A stretch of DNA of 35,832 nucleotides from DAOPXV01 sp035352535 (GTDB lineage: Bacteria; Muiribacteriota; UBA9980). Positions 15,357 through 24,320 of the stretch are shown here, piece by piece. Below the pieces are notes generated by a model. It saw only the letters and a program-made list of their open reading frames with translations, ran no database searches and was not told the origin of the DNA. Location of the stretch: assembly GCA_964545075.1 (NCBI GenBank), contig CAZJFS010000033.1, forward strand, positions 1 to 35,832, in the 5' to 3' direction. Position numbers and translations under genes: made by a program. How positions within the stretch are numbered: position 1 is the first letter of the stretch; every line of letters begins with the position of its first letter.

Positions 15357-16670
15357 TTATTTTTTTGCGCTTGCCGGAACGGAGATACCCCACATTTCCA
15401 ACAGCTTTTTCGCCTGTATGGTCTCCTTGCGCAATGGTTTTCCTTTAGCGAATTCCATAACCTTTTCCGTTACAAGATAACCAGGTTTCATAGTCTTTTC
15501 AAGCATCCGCAGCGCATAAAGATTGGTCATCCAGTCTTTTTCGGAAAAAGCCATAAGCGCCGCCCGCGCAAGCATATTCGCGTGGTTTTCAGCGATATAT
15601 TTCAACGCCGCGCTCTTGGGCTCCGCCCTGTGATCGCCGCGAATTATCGAAACCGCGCGAGTAAAATTCATATCGAGAAGAAAAGCGTCGGGCGGGAGCA
15701 TTTTCTCGGCGGCCGCGAGATCGATTTCTTTATAATCAGCATGAACCTTTGATTTTTTATATGTAAGCGTGTCGCGCAGGTTATTGTCTTCATCGTAAAC
15801 GTTCATCTTAACTTCCGGCCCGTCGATATCAAGCTTCGCGAAATGGAAAAACTCTCCGCCATATCCTTTTTTTACCGGCGCGCCGCAGGTCCCGGTCATT
15901 ATTTGATAAACGCCCGCAATCTTTTTCGTATGATAAAAATGTTCGTGACCGCAAAAATAAGCGTCAACGTCATATTCTCGAAGCAGACGCCAGAATTTAT
16001 TCCTGTTTTCAGGGTAAGCGTCAAGCGAGCTCATCACGTGAGGCCCGAACGGAAACGCCGGGGCATGGCCGAAAACGAATATGTGTTCGTAATTTTTGTG
16101 TTTTTCGAGCGCCGATTTGATCCACGCCAGCTGCTCGTCCGAAATAAGATTATCCTCGCTGTAAAATGACGTCGCAACGGCGATAAAGCAACTATTCATA
16201 TGAGTGAAGTAATAAACCTGCCCGCTGTATTTTCCGGCTTCTACTTTTGGAACGTCGAGTACTGACATAGCATGTTTGAGGTGGTCAAAACTTCTCAGTT
16301 CGTGGTTTCCGAGCGTGTAGTAGATCTTACAGACATTCGAAAACGGCTTGACGACTTCGACGAAACTAGCCATTTGCTTTTTGAATCTTTCAAAATCATC
16401 CGCACCGTATACCGTATCACCAGGATAGATGGCGAACGCCGGAGCAATTTTGGCGCAAAGAGCGGATATTTTCGAAAGCACGGGAACATTGACGCCTATA
16501 TCATCCTCTTTTTCCGACCTTGAGTCGGCAAGACAGATGAAAGTAAATTTATCCTTTCCACCAATCGTATTATCGGTTTTTTCGGCGGCAGGCGCAAAAT
16601 TGAAGCCAAGCGTCAACGCTAAAAACACCATCGAAAAAATCGAAAAAAAACGTCTTTTTAAAACTATCAT
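15357..16670 (-). CDS. Exported calcineurin-like metallophosphoesterase
   Basis: Start ATG 16670-16668 follows AGGGG and begins a signal peptide (residues 1-29); a longer start at 16718 overlaps the promoter. The 437-residue protein carries the dimetal phosphoesterase motifs in order: ICLADSRS (D49), IYPGDTVYG (G84-D85), TLGNHE (121-124), VFGHAP (201-202) and CGHEHFYH (241-244). The first motif has D-S-R rather than D-x-H. A C-terminal helical region (about 330-437) resembles HEAT-like repeats. The substrate is unknown; it could hydrolyse phosphomonoesters or diesters in the periplasm. The gene is followed closely by a membrane-protein gene and is divergent from the DUF4105 gene. Confidence 0.88.
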   Translation of the reverse strand: MIVLKRRFFSIFSMVFLALTLGFNFAPAAEKTDNTIGGKDKFTFICLADSRSEKEDDIGVNVPVLSKISALCAKIAPAFAIYPGDTVYGADDFERFKKQMASFVEVVKPFSNVCKIYYTLGNHELRSFDHLKHAMSVLDVPKVEAGKYSGQVYYFTHMNSCFIAVATSFYSEDNLISDEQLAWIKSALEKHKNYEHIFVFGHAPAFPFGPHVMSSLDAYPENRNKFWRLLREYDVDAYFCGHEHFYHTKKIAGVYQIMTGTCGAPVKKGYGGEFFHFAKLDIDGPEVKMNVYDEDNNLRDTLTYKKSKVHADYKEIDLAAAEKMLPPDAFLLDMNFTRAVSIIRGDHRAEPKSAALKYIAENHANMLARAALMAFSEKDWMTNLYALRMLEKTMKPGYLVTEKVMEFAKGKPLRKETIQAKKLLEMWGISVPASAKK

Positions 16671-16701
16671 AATAAATACCCCTAACACAATTTTTTTATA
16701 A

Positions 16702-16730
16702 ATATTAACATAATGCATTCATAATTACAA
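16702..16730 (-). promoter_or_regulatory. Promoter of the metallophosphoesterase gene
   Basis: On the minus strand TTGTAA (16730-16725) and TAATAT (16707-16702) are 17 bp apart, with TG just before the -10. Transcription would start near 16695, 25 nt before the ATG. Confidence 0.52.
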
Positions 16731-16838
16731 TAATTTTCGAGACTAAAATTCAGCGTCTTTTCGATCGCCGGCTTTTCAAACAACGCCAATACGAAATACC
16801 TGATTAAATTTTTATCGCTCTTTTTTACGCGGCTGAAC

Positions 16839-16867
16839 TTGAATAAATCTCCCGAAAATGGTATAAT
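16839..16867 (+). promoter_or_regulatory. Promoter of the DUF4105 gene
   Basis: TTGAAT (16839-16844) and a perfect TATAAT (16862-16867) are separated by 17 bp. The leader of about 53 nt ends in AGGGAGG ahead of the ATG at 16927. Confidence 0.62.
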
Positions 16868-16926
16868 TATATAAATGTTTTTTCAGCAATTTTTTATAAA
16901 TAAATAAATCTTCAGGGAGGATATTA

Positions 16927-18198
16927 ATGAAAAATATCGTTACCAAAAGAGTTTCAATCTTCTTCACGGCCGTTTTAGTTCTTTCCTTCGCATTTTCCAC
17001 GCAAGCGTTCTCGCAGCAAAACGAATGGAACACCAAACAGCGTCCGGCCGTTTTAGCCGAACCGGAAGCGAACGGAATTTATAAAATATCGAATGTAAGA
17101 TGGGGATTCGACGAACCATGCACGGTTGAAACCCTTAACCCTAAATGGCGCACCGCGACGATCGACGTCAATAAAATAAAGGACGTTATATTCATTGTAA
17201 AGCCCTTCCCGCCGGAATGGCTTGCCGCTCATTGCCTTTTCTTCTTTGAATTTGAAAGCCCTATAGTTACCGAATTCGGTGAAAGGTCCAACGGACTTGT
17301 AATGTCCATAGAAGCAAGACTCTTAAAAGGTCAGGCATACAGCCTTTTAAAAGGTAACTTCGGCGCGTTCTTCATAGTTTACCAGCTCGGCTGCCGCGAA
17401 GACTATATCCAATATTCATCGATAGAAAAAAAGACGCTCATCCCATATAAATTAAAACTCACCAAAGAACAGAAAGTGGAGCTTTTAAAATGCGCTATCG
17501 GCGAGTCTCTTGAAAACCGCGACAATGAAAAATACAACACGATAAACAACAGCTGCACCAACAACCTCTTTCTTCTGCTCAACAAGGTTCTTCCCAAAGA
17601 ACAGCAGTTCAAAGAATGGATATTAAAAAAAGTGATATATAACCTCGGCATCTCATTCCCGCGCACCGCCGGAAAAATACTTAAAAAACACGACCTCATA
17701 GAAACTTCGCTTCCCATGATAAAACCTGATCCGGCCAACAGAGGCGATATCGCGACGAAGGAACTCGCGGGCGCCGAACTGAACGCCGCTCGCGCGAAAG
17801 CAGCCAAACTCGAAGCTAAAGCCGATTCGGTCAACGGCATTATCAAAGACGCGGTATGCGCCGGAAACATCTCAAAAGACCTCTTGAAAACCCTTTTATA
17901 TAACGAAGAAGCCGAGCAGGTTATCGGCCTTCACGTTCCCGGAACGGTCATCGGCGAGAAAAACAACGGCGAATTTTTCATCGGAAAAGATTTCTCCGAT
18001 AAGCTCGACTCGATCGCTCTCACAAACGATATCGCTAATTTCATGGACGAAGTGTTCGCGGCTTACAAGGCTGCCGTCGTTAAAAGAATGACGCTCGAAG
18101 GTCCGGACGCTGAAAAATTCATTGACTCCCAGCTCGATTCGCTCAATAAATCGATCCAGCAAGCCGTAAAATATTCGGAACTCAACCAGAGAAATTAA
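16927..18198 (+). CDS. Exported DUF4105-domain protein (Lnb N-terminal-domain-like)
   Basis: The 423-residue protein has a signal peptide (about residues 1-29, ending TQAFSQ) and a GGAGG-type ribosome site. Residues about 85-225 match the DUF4105 pattern: WLAAHCLFFFEFES (H102), FGERSNGLVMSIEARLLKG, FGAFFIVYQLGCREDYI, and NNSCTNNLFLLL with C210. The His and Cys are the conserved, NlpC/P60-like pair of this domain. In Bacteroidota the same domain heads Lnb, a lipoprotein N-acyltransferase, but Lnb also has a multi-pass membrane domain that is absent here. Residues about 265-310 form a Lys/Glu/Ala-rich probable coiled coil. Enzymatic role in lipoprotein or peptidoglycan processing is inference. 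It ends in a shared terminator. Confidence 0.72.
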   Translation: MKNIVTKRVSIFFTAVLVLSFAFSTQAFSQQNEWNTKQRPAVLAEPEANGIYKISNVRWGFDEPCTVETLNPKWRTATIDVNKIKDVIFIVKPFPPEWLAAHCLFFFEFESPIVTEFGERSNGLVMSIEARLLKGQAYSLLKGNFGAFFIVYQLGCREDYIQYSSIEKKTLIPYKLKLTKEQKVELLKCAIGESLENRDNEKYNTINNSCTNNLFLLLNKVLPKEQQFKEWILKKVIYNLGISFPRTAGKILKKHDLIETSLPMIKPDPANRGDIATKELAGAELNAARAKAAKLEAKADSVNGIIKDAVCAGNISKDLLKTLLYNEEAEQVIGLHVPGTVIGEKNNGEFFIGKDFSDKLDSIALTNDIANFMDEVFAAYKAAVVKRMTLEGPDAEKFIDSQLDSLNKSIQQAVKYSELNQRN

Positions 18199-18267
18199 CG
18201 GTTTGACATGCATAAAACGGGCAGCCGCCCCCGGTAAGCAAATATAAAACACATATCATCATAAAAT

Positions 18268-18305
18268 AAAAAGAGCCGTTCAAAAATAATCGAACGGCTC
18301 TTTTT
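18268..18305. terminator. Bidirectional terminator (DUF4105 gene and murG)
   Basis: AAAAAGAGCCGTTC (18268-18281) pairs perfectly with GAACGGCTCTTTTT (18292-18305) around a 10-nt loop. The arms supply a U-tract on either strand. It lies between convergent genes. Confidence 0.88.
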
Positions 18306-18329
18306 CATTACGATCTTTGCTCGGTCTGT

Positions 18330-19394
18330 TTATTTCGCGGTTTCCGATATCAGTTTAAGTATGGCTTCCGTCGCGCCTTTCTGCGGCCTCGCGGAAAGAG
18401 CTTTTATGTATGCTTCACGATCTTCATGCACCTTCATAAGATTTTCATAAAAAGATTCGGGCGTCAGTTCTTCTTCAGAAAGAACCCGGCTAAAACCCTG
18501 ATTTTTAAAAGACTCGGCGTTTAATATCTGGTCGCCGCGGCTGGCTTTTCTGGAAAGCGGAATCAAAAGATTCGGTTTTTTAAGTTCGGCTATCTCAAAA
18601 AGCGTCGTGGCGCCGGCGCGCGAAACAACGACATCCGCCATGGCAAACACGTGCGGCAGCTCCTCGTTGACGTATTCGAATTGCTTATACCCCGAAACGC
18701 CTTCAAAAGAACGATCTATTCCGTTTTTTCCCGCGATATGGCAAACGTCGAACGTGTTTTTGACGCGCTCGAGCGCCGCGCGGAGACTGGCGTTTAAAAC
18801 TTCAGAGCCAAGGCTCCCGCCAATAAGCATGAAAACTGGTTTTTGCCCGTCAAAACCGCAGAATCGCCTTCCTATATCCGCTTTGCCAAGATACATTCCT
18901 TCACGAACCGGAATTCCGGTATATAATGCCTTTTTAGCCGGAATATATTTTCGGGTCTCTGGAAACGCATGGCAGATAGTCTTCGCGAATGGCATCGAAA
19001 GCCTGTTGGCGAGGCCCGGCGTAATATCCGATTCGTGTATTATGACCGGAATGCGATTGATCCATGCCGCCCACACGACGGGGCAGGAAACGAAACCGCC
19101 CTTGCTGAAAACTACATCGGGCGATATTTTTCTGATGGTCCCGAGCGCTTCCATAAAACCGAGGCCGATCTTAAAAACGTCGGTTATATTTTTAAAATCA
19201 AAGTAACGCCTTAACTTTCCGGCATGTATCGGATGATACGCGACGCCTTCGCGTTCGATAAGCGTGCGTTCGATCCCATCATGCGTGCCGATATAATGTA
19301 TCTCGAATCCGAGATTTCTAAGTCCTGGTATAAGGGCCATATTCGGCGTAACATGGCCGGCCGTGCCTCCGCCGGTAAGTATTATCTTTTTCAT
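18330..19394 (-). CDS. murG: MurG, UDP-GlcNAc:lipid I N-acetylglucosaminyltransferase
   Basis: MurG adds GlcNAc to lipid I on the inner face of the cytoplasmic membrane, making lipid II for peptidoglycan. The 354-residue protein has the glycine-rich loop GGGTAGHVTPN (8-18), the membrane-face region, SKGGFVSCP, IPVIIHESDITPGLANR, the second loop LIGGSLGSEVLN and the UDP-sugar pocket SRAGATTLFEIAELKKPNLLIPL. The start ATG 19394-19392 is chosen over an in-frame GTG three codons upstream because it begins the usual MKKIILTGGG strand. The ribosome site is weak. The gene stands alone, away from the mur/fts cluster where it usually sits. Confidence 0.96.
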   Translation of the reverse strand: MKKIILTGGGTAGHVTPNMALIPGLRNLGFEIHYIGTHDGIERTLIEREGVAYHPIHAGKLRRYFDFKNITDVFKIGLGFMEALGTIRKISPDVVFSKGGFVSCPVVWAAWINRIPVIIHESDITPGLANRLSMPFAKTICHAFPETRKYIPAKKALYTGIPVREGMYLGKADIGRRFCGFDGQKPVFMLIGGSLGSEVLNASLRAALERVKNTFDVCHIAGKNGIDRSFEGVSGYKQFEYVNEELPHVFAMADVVVSRAGATTLFEIAELKKPNLLIPLSRKASRGDQILNAESFKNQGFSRVLSEEELTPESFYENLMKVHEDREAYIKALSARPQKGATEAILKLISETAK

Positions 19395-19428
19395 TTTTAT
19401 CACTTGTCCGATTAAATTGCGCTTTTAT

Positions 19429-19457
19429 ATTATACTTCAATTGAACATTATCGTCAT
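19429..19457 (-). promoter_or_regulatory. Promoter of murG
   Basis: On the minus strand ATGACG (19457-19452) and a perfect TATAAT (19434-19429) are 17 bp apart, with predicted initiation near 19422. Confidence 0.5.
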
Positions 19458-19606
19458 TCGGACAGGAAAATAAATAGGAAACGGAAAATAAAAATAATTG
19501 AAAACACGATTGATTCGAATATTGATCGCGTATCGTTCCCCGCGCGAAGAAAGGAAGGAAACGAACGCGAGACAAATTGAACGCTTAAAAGCGATAAAGG
19601 TCGATA

Positions 19607-19636
19607 TTGACTGTTTGACATCCGCCATGTTATAAT
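19607..19636 (+). promoter_or_regulatory. Promoter of the ABC exporter operon
   Basis: TTGACT (19607-19612) and TATAAT (19631-19636, preceded by TG) are 18 bp apart, with predicted initiation near 19643. Confidence 0.57.
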
Positions 19637-19780
19637 AACGCACTATTGTTATTTATCGAAATTTCACGTTATGCAATCATTAAAAACCTTTATTTACACC
19701 TCTTTTAAAATTAAAGTTTTTACGTTTATAAACGGTCGCGAAAAACCGGAATGCGGCCATAAAAAGCGATAGGAAGTAAA

Positions 19781-20491
19781 ATGGATTCAAATCATGTTTT
19801 TCACCTGGAAGGCGTCACGAAGGAATATATTACCGGCGAAGTTAAGCTGACCGCATTAAATTCGGCGACATTCGACGTCACATCCGGAGAATTCGTGGTG
19901 GTATTGGGACCGAGCGGTTCCGGTAAAAGCACTCTTTTAAATATAATGGGCGGAATGGACACGGCCACCAGCGGAAGCGTATATTTCAACGGCGGCGACA
20001 TCACCCGTTACGACGAGAGGATGCTGACGATGTTCCGCCGTCAGAAGATCGGATTTGTATTTCAATTTTATAATCTCATGCCCAATTTAACCGCGCGCGA
20101 AAACATAGAACTTGCGACGGAGATATCCTCAAACCCTCTCGATATAGACGAAATCCTCGCCAAGGTCGGATTATCGGAACGCGCCAATAACTTTCCGGCC
20201 CAGTTATCGGGCGGCGAACAGCAGCGGGTCGCCATAGCCCGCGCCGTCGCAAAAAACCCGGATGTATTGCTCTGCGACGAACCTACGGGAGCGCTCGATT
20301 ATTCGACCGGCGTTAAAATTTTAAGATTATTGCGCGAAATCAATCTGGAACTCAAGAAGACGGTCATCGTAATAACGCATAACCAGCCGATATCGCAGCT
20401 CGCCAACAAGGTGTTGAAGCTTCGCAGCGGAGAGATCGTCGAGATTATTCGAAACCTGGTTCCCGCCGATCCTGACAACATAGAGTGGTAG
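19781..20491 (+). CDS. MacB/LolD-type ABC transporter ATP-binding protein
   Basis: This 236-residue ATPase is of the MacB/LolD/FtsE class that drives mechanotransmission-type transporters. Walker A is GPSGSGKST (43-51), the Q-loop VFQFYNLMPNLT, the signature LSGGEQQRVAIARA (from 142), Walker B VLLCDEPTGALD (from 162) and the switch histidine H200. The FQFYNLMPNLTARENI stretch is typical of this class. The start follows AGGAAG. A permease gene and an adaptor gene come next in the same direction, pointing to one MacAB-like complex. The 73-nt gap to the permease contains a hairpin. Confidence 0.93.
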   Translation: MDSNHVFHLEGVTKEYITGEVKLTALNSATFDVTSGEFVVVLGPSGSGKSTLLNIMGGMDTATSGSVYFNGGDITRYDERMLTMFRRQKIGFVFQFYNLMPNLTARENIELATEISSNPLDIDEILAKVGLSERANNFPAQLSGGEQQRVAIARAVAKNPDVLLCDEPTGALDYSTGVKILRLLREINLELKKTVIVITHNQPISQLANKVLKLRSGEIVEIIRNLVPADPDNIEW

Positions 20492-20494
20492 CCG

Positions 20495-20517
20495 CGGTTT
20501 TCACTTTAATAAAACCG
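20495..20517 (+). other. Intercistronic hairpin in the exporter operon
   Basis: CGGTTTT (20495-20501) pairs with AAAACCG (20511-20517) around a 9-nt loop. No T-run follows, so it is unlikely to be a full terminator; it could stabilise or separate the ATPase and permease messages. Confidence 0.4.
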
Positions 20518-20564
20518 TTGGAACGACGTCCGGCATGCAATAGAATAAACGTTACGGAAATATT

Positions 20565-22952
20565 ATGACCAAACTCAACAGAATGCTTATAAGGGAAATA
20601 TCAAAAACGAAGGGGCAGTTCTTCGCCGCCGCGGCCGTTATCTTTTTCGGCATCTCGCTTTTCACATCCTCCTTCATGTCCTATTACAACCTTCGCGATT
20701 CGGTTTCTTCCTACTATGATCGTTTTAAACTGCTTGATTATTTCGCCGAGGCCAGAAGCATAACGCCCGAGGCCATAAATAAAATAAAAGCGTTAGACGG
20801 CGTCGAGTCGGCGATCGGCAGGGTCACGGCCACGATCGGCGCGTTTATAGGAAAAAATGACGAAAAACGCGTAACGCTTAAATTGATATCGGTTCCGGAT
20901 TCGGGAAGGGCCGGAATAAACGATCTTCAGATGCTATCCGGAAGCTACTTCGACACCGGAGCCAAAGAGCTTTGCCTTCTCAGCGACAAGTTCGCCAAAG
21001 GCTGGAATCTTAAGCGCGGATCGGCTTTGAAGGCCCTGATAAATTTGAAAATATTCGAGTTCAAGGTCTCGGGAACTGTGGCGAGCCCCGAATACTTAAT
21101 CGTTGTCCGCGGGCCGTTCTCCATGCTGTCGAACGACTTCGGCATAATATACGTGAAAGAATCGACCGCGCAAAAAATGCTCGGGTACGATAATTCATAT
21201 AACGAAGTGCACGTGAGATTTCATAAAAACGCTGACCGCGGGGCGGTTATCGATAAGATCGAAAAACTTTTGAAGCCTTACGGCTTTATGAACGGCGTCG
21301 AACGCAAAAAATATTTCGGCTATATGATAATAAACGACGAGATCAACCATCTCGAAAAAACGGCGATCATCTTCCCTACGGTTTTTCTGCTGGTCGCCGC
21401 CATGATAATTTATATAATGCAAAAGCGCATAATAAATAATCAAAGGACCCTCATCGGCGTCATGAAAGCGTTCGGATACACCGATACGGCCATACTCTGG
21501 TACTACGTCAAAAACTCGCTCGTGATATCCCTGGCTGGATCGGCGCCCGCCGTACTGGCGGGATATCAGCTCGGAAAACTGATGGGAATAGCCTATAACC
21601 AGGTTTTCTCGATACCCGACATGAAAATTGAAATGAGCTGGGGCGTGGCTTTCGCGGGTATAGGCGTAAGCACGATGTTCTGCCTTCTCGCGGGATATAA
21701 CTCGGCCCGAAGGGTATTAAAGATACAGCCCGCCCAGGCCATGCGCGTCGAGGCGCCTGAGACGGGGAAAAATGTTTTCCTTGAAAAAATAGGGTTTTTA
21801 TGGCGGCGGATGTCCTTCAGCGCCAAAATGATCGTAAGAAATCTCTTCAGAAACCCACAGCGCAGCTTTTTGACTATCACCGGCGTGGCCGCGACCGTAA
21901 TGTTTTTCATGATCTCGATGTTCTTTTTAGACAGCATAGATTTCGCCTTTACCAAGCAGTTTTTTGACTTTCAGAGGCAGGATTTCAAGGTTAATTTCAC
22001 GAAGCCTGTTTCGTATTACGACGCTCTCGACATACAAAGCATGCGCGGCGTGACGAAAGTCGAACCGTTAACGGAAATCGCGGTCGAAATAATAAAAGAC
22101 TGGATAAAAAAAGATACGGTCCTTGTCGGCGCGGCTGAAAACACCGCTTTTTATAGATTGATAAACGAGCGCGACGAAAGGCGTGAACTGCCCGAGCATG
22201 GGATACTCGTCTCGCAAATGATAGCGGAAAAATTCCCGGTCAAGATCGGCGATATCGTCACTGTCAAGGCATTCGTAGGAAACCTCAAGGTCAAGGAATC
22301 GTCCAAGGAAATTAAAAAAAAAATGAGAGTGGTTGGGATCGCGAAGCAATATGCCGGAATAAACTGCTTCGTTTCCATGAAGACGATGAGGGAGTTCATG
22401 GACGAAGGAAAATTCGTCACCTCGCTTCTTTTAAAAGTCGAACGCGGAATGAAAAGTTATGTCAGATCCGAACTCCTGAAAATTAACGCGGTCGATTCGG
22501 TCGAAGGGCGCGTCGACGCTTTTGACGGATTCATGGAACAGATGAAATTCATGAAGATCTTCGTGGGAGTAATGGTCTCGTTCGGCACGGTCATGGGCTT
22601 CGCCATAATTTTCAATTCGACCATCATTAACATAATGGAGCGAAGCCGTGAACTGGCCTCGCTTAAAGTTCTGGGATATATGACGGGCGAAATACAGGCG
22701 CTTCTTTTTATAGAGAATCTTATTTTAAGCGTCATAGCCATAATCCCGGGAGTTGTGATCGGAAAAGCGATGTGCCATTTCATAAACGGGCAATTTTCAA
22801 ATGAAATGTTCTCGCTTGCGGTAATAATATATCCCCGAACTTATATCATAGCGTTTTTGAGCGTTTTCATCTGCGCCACGCTGGCTCAGCTGGCCAACAC
22901 ATCAAATATAAAAGGGCTCGACATGGTAGAGGTTTTAAAGAGCAGGGAATAA
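20565..22952 (+). CDS. FtsX-like (MacB/LolCE type) ABC transporter permease with two FtsX domains
   Basis: The 795-residue membrane protein has eight hydrophobic helices in two similar halves. Each half has one helix, a large extracytoplasmic domain and three clustered helices. The first helix is near residues 15-37, three more lie at about 268-375, the second half restarts near 438-460 (LTITGVAATVMFFMISMFF), and three helices close the protein. This is the layout of duplicated FtsX-domain exporters. The segments IGVMKAFGYTD and LASLKVLGYMTGEI are the coupling helices of the two halves, matching the family's L-G-x-x-K/R-x-x-G pattern. The periplasmic domains would bind the cargo or the adaptor. 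The start has ACGGAAA upstream. Substrate unknown: lipoprotein, lipid, antibiotic or peptide are all possible. Confidence 0.9.
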   Translation: MTKLNRMLIREISKTKGQFFAAAAVIFFGISLFTSSFMSYYNLRDSVSSYYDRFKLLDYFAEARSITPEAINKIKALDGVESAIGRVTATIGAFIGKNDEKRVTLKLISVPDSGRAGINDLQMLSGSYFDTGAKELCLLSDKFAKGWNLKRGSALKALINLKIFEFKVSGTVASPEYLIVVRGPFSMLSNDFGIIYVKESTAQKMLGYDNSYNEVHVRFHKNADRGAVIDKIEKLLKPYGFMNGVERKKYFGYMIINDEINHLEKTAIIFPTVFLLVAAMIIYIMQKRIINNQRTLIGVMKAFGYTDTAILWYYVKNSLVISLAGSAPAVLAGYQLGKLMGIAYNQVFSIPDMKIEMSWGVAFAGIGVSTMFCLLAGYNSARRVLKIQPAQAMRVEAPETGKNVFLEKIGFLWRRMSFSAKMIVRNLFRNPQRSFLTITGVAATVMFFMISMFFLDSIDFAFTKQFFDFQRQDFKVNFTKPVSYYDALDIQSMRGVTKVEPLTEIAVEIIKDWIKKDTVLVGAAENTAFYRLINERDERRELPEHGILVSQMIAEKFPVKIGDIVTVKAFVGNLKVKESSKEIKKKMRVVGIAKQYAGINCFVSMKTMREFMDEGKFVTSLLLKVERGMKSYVRSELLKINAVDSVEGRVDAFDGFMEQMKFMKIFVGVMVSFGTVMGFAIIFNSTIINIMERSRELASLKVLGYMTGEIQALLFIENLILSVIAIIPGVVIGKAMCHFINGQFSNEMFSLAVIIYPRTYIIAFLSVFICATLAQLANTSNIKGLDMVEVLKSRE

Positions 22953-22997
22953 AAGAAAAGAATATTATATAATGCGAATATATCTGGAGGTCTTCTG

Positions 22998-24272
22998 ATG
23001 TTCAAGTTAAGATACTTAATCCCCGGAGCCGCGTTAATCGCCGCGCTGATATTTTTCAATTCAACGCAAGGGTCCGTCAACGGCTCGGATTTGCGCATCG
23101 ACGTGGTGAAAAAAGGACGCATGGAGCGGGTATTGAAGCTTCGCGGCAAGGTAGAGCTCGACCGCAAGGAAAGAATAAGCAGCCAGATCGCGGCAACGAT
23201 ATCCGCCATTGTGGTCAGGGAGGGCGACTTCGCAAGCCCCGGAGCGGACCTCGCTTTTTTAGACACTAAAGAACTCACGCTCGCGTTAAAGCGCGCGGAA
23301 GCGGTTTATGATTCGGCGACCGCGTCATCGCAGGACGTCAAAAACATCGTAAAAGCGGAACAATTAAAGCAGGCTGAAGAGCAGCTCGAACAGGCTCGGA
23401 TCGCTAGAAAAAGCGCCGCGACCGACCGCGAATATAAAAAAGACAGATTCCAGAAAATAGAGTCTTTAATGCTCAAGGGGTCCGCGTCCGAACAGGATAA
23501 AAAAGACGCGCGCACGCTTTTTGACGCGGCCGAAAATTTTCTGGCGGAATCCGAAAAGCGCGTTAAAATCGCCGAATACAATCTTGAACTTTTAAAAAAA
23601 GGCGCGTCGGAATATCTCATAAAAGTTTCGGAACAAAACGCGGAACAGGCCAGAATAGGCGTCGATACGATAAAAAACGACCTTCAGAAAGCTATAGTCA
23701 AAACCGTCATAGGAGGCGTAGTCCTGACCCGATACCACGATGAAGGTTCCTTCGTCCAGCCCGGCATAGCCCTTTTCGACATCGGCGACATGTCCACGGC
23801 TTATATAAAAGCGGAAGTGCTGGTAGATGACATGTCGAAAGTACGCGTCGGACAAAAAGTCATAATAACCGGCGACGCCATAGACAACAAAAAATATACG
23901 GGTGAAGTGTATTTCATAGCTCCCAGGGCTTTTATGAAGGTTTCATCCCTCGGCGTCGAACAGCAAAAGATAGACGTAAGAATAAAATATGATCTCAAAA
24001 ACCTCGATCTGAAACCAGGTTATGAATTGGACGCCAACATCGTGACGCTGGAAAAACCGGCGTCGCTGACGGTCGCATATAAGGCCGTCTTCGAATCGGA
24101 TGGAAAAAACAGGATATTCGTTATAAAAAACGGAACGCTGGAACTGCGGAACGTCGCGACCGGAATAGAAAATGACGAAAACATTGAAATCATTTCAGGC
24201 GCCGTCGAAGGCGAAAAAATAGTTATAGATCCGCCGAATAATTTAAAACCAGGAATAAAGATAAATTTATAG
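22998..24272 (+). CDS. Periplasmic adaptor (HlyD/MacA-type membrane fusion protein)
   Basis: The 424-residue protein begins behind GGAGG with a membrane anchor (residues about 7-20). A barrel-sandwich lipoyl-like half follows (RISSQIAATISAIVVREGDFASPGADLAFLD, about 55-86). A long coiled-coil hairpin of Ala/Glu/Lys heptads spans about 92-220, then the second lipoyl half (VIGGVVLTRYHDEGSFVQPG) and beta-barrel strands to the end. This is the standard layout of adaptors that join an inner-membrane transporter to an outer-membrane channel. With the two upstream genes it forms a MacAB-like system. No TolC-type channel gene is nearby, so a channel encoded elsewhere is probably used. Confidence 0.88.
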   Translation: MFKLRYLIPGAALIAALIFFNSTQGSVNGSDLRIDVVKKGRMERVLKLRGKVELDRKERISSQIAATISAIVVREGDFASPGADLAFLDTKELTLALKRAEAVYDSATASSQDVKNIVKAEQLKQAEEQLEQARIARKSAATDREYKKDRFQKIESLMLKGSASEQDKKDARTLFDAAENFLAESEKRVKIAEYNLELLKKGASEYLIKVSEQNAEQARIGVDTIKNDLQKAIVKTVIGGVVLTRYHDEGSFVQPGIALFDIGDMSTAYIKAEVLVDDMSKVRVGQKVIITGDAIDNKKYTGEVYFIAPRAFMKVSSLGVEQQKIDVRIKYDLKNLDLKPGYELDANIVTLEKPASLTVAYKAVFESDGKNRIFVIKNGTLELRNVATGIENDENIEIISGAVEGEKIVIDPPNNLKPGIKINL

Positions 24273-24290
24273 CGCTCCGACTTTTACAGC

Positions 24291-24320
24291 CCGTTGAATA
24301 TAAAACGGTTTATTTTTTAT
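24291..24320 (+). terminator. Weak terminator of the exporter operon
   Basis: CCGTT (24291-24295) and AACGG (24304-24308) can pair around 8 nt, followed by a T-rich run (TTTATTTTTTATTT). The stem is short and the element overlaps the last codon of the convergent gmhB gene. Confidence 0.35.

Larger units (their letters stand above)
19395..19780. other. Intergenic region between murG and the exporter operon
   Basis: About 385 bp between divergent genes. It holds a promoter at each side (19429-19457 minus, 19607-19636 plus) and a leader of about 140 nt before the exporter ATPase gene. I recognise no RNA element or small gene in it. Confidence 0.5.

Noticed and set aside
18607..19206. Open plus-strand frame of 199 codons inside murG
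   Set aside because: It is antisense to an unmistakable murG; codon bias of the real gene creates the open frame.
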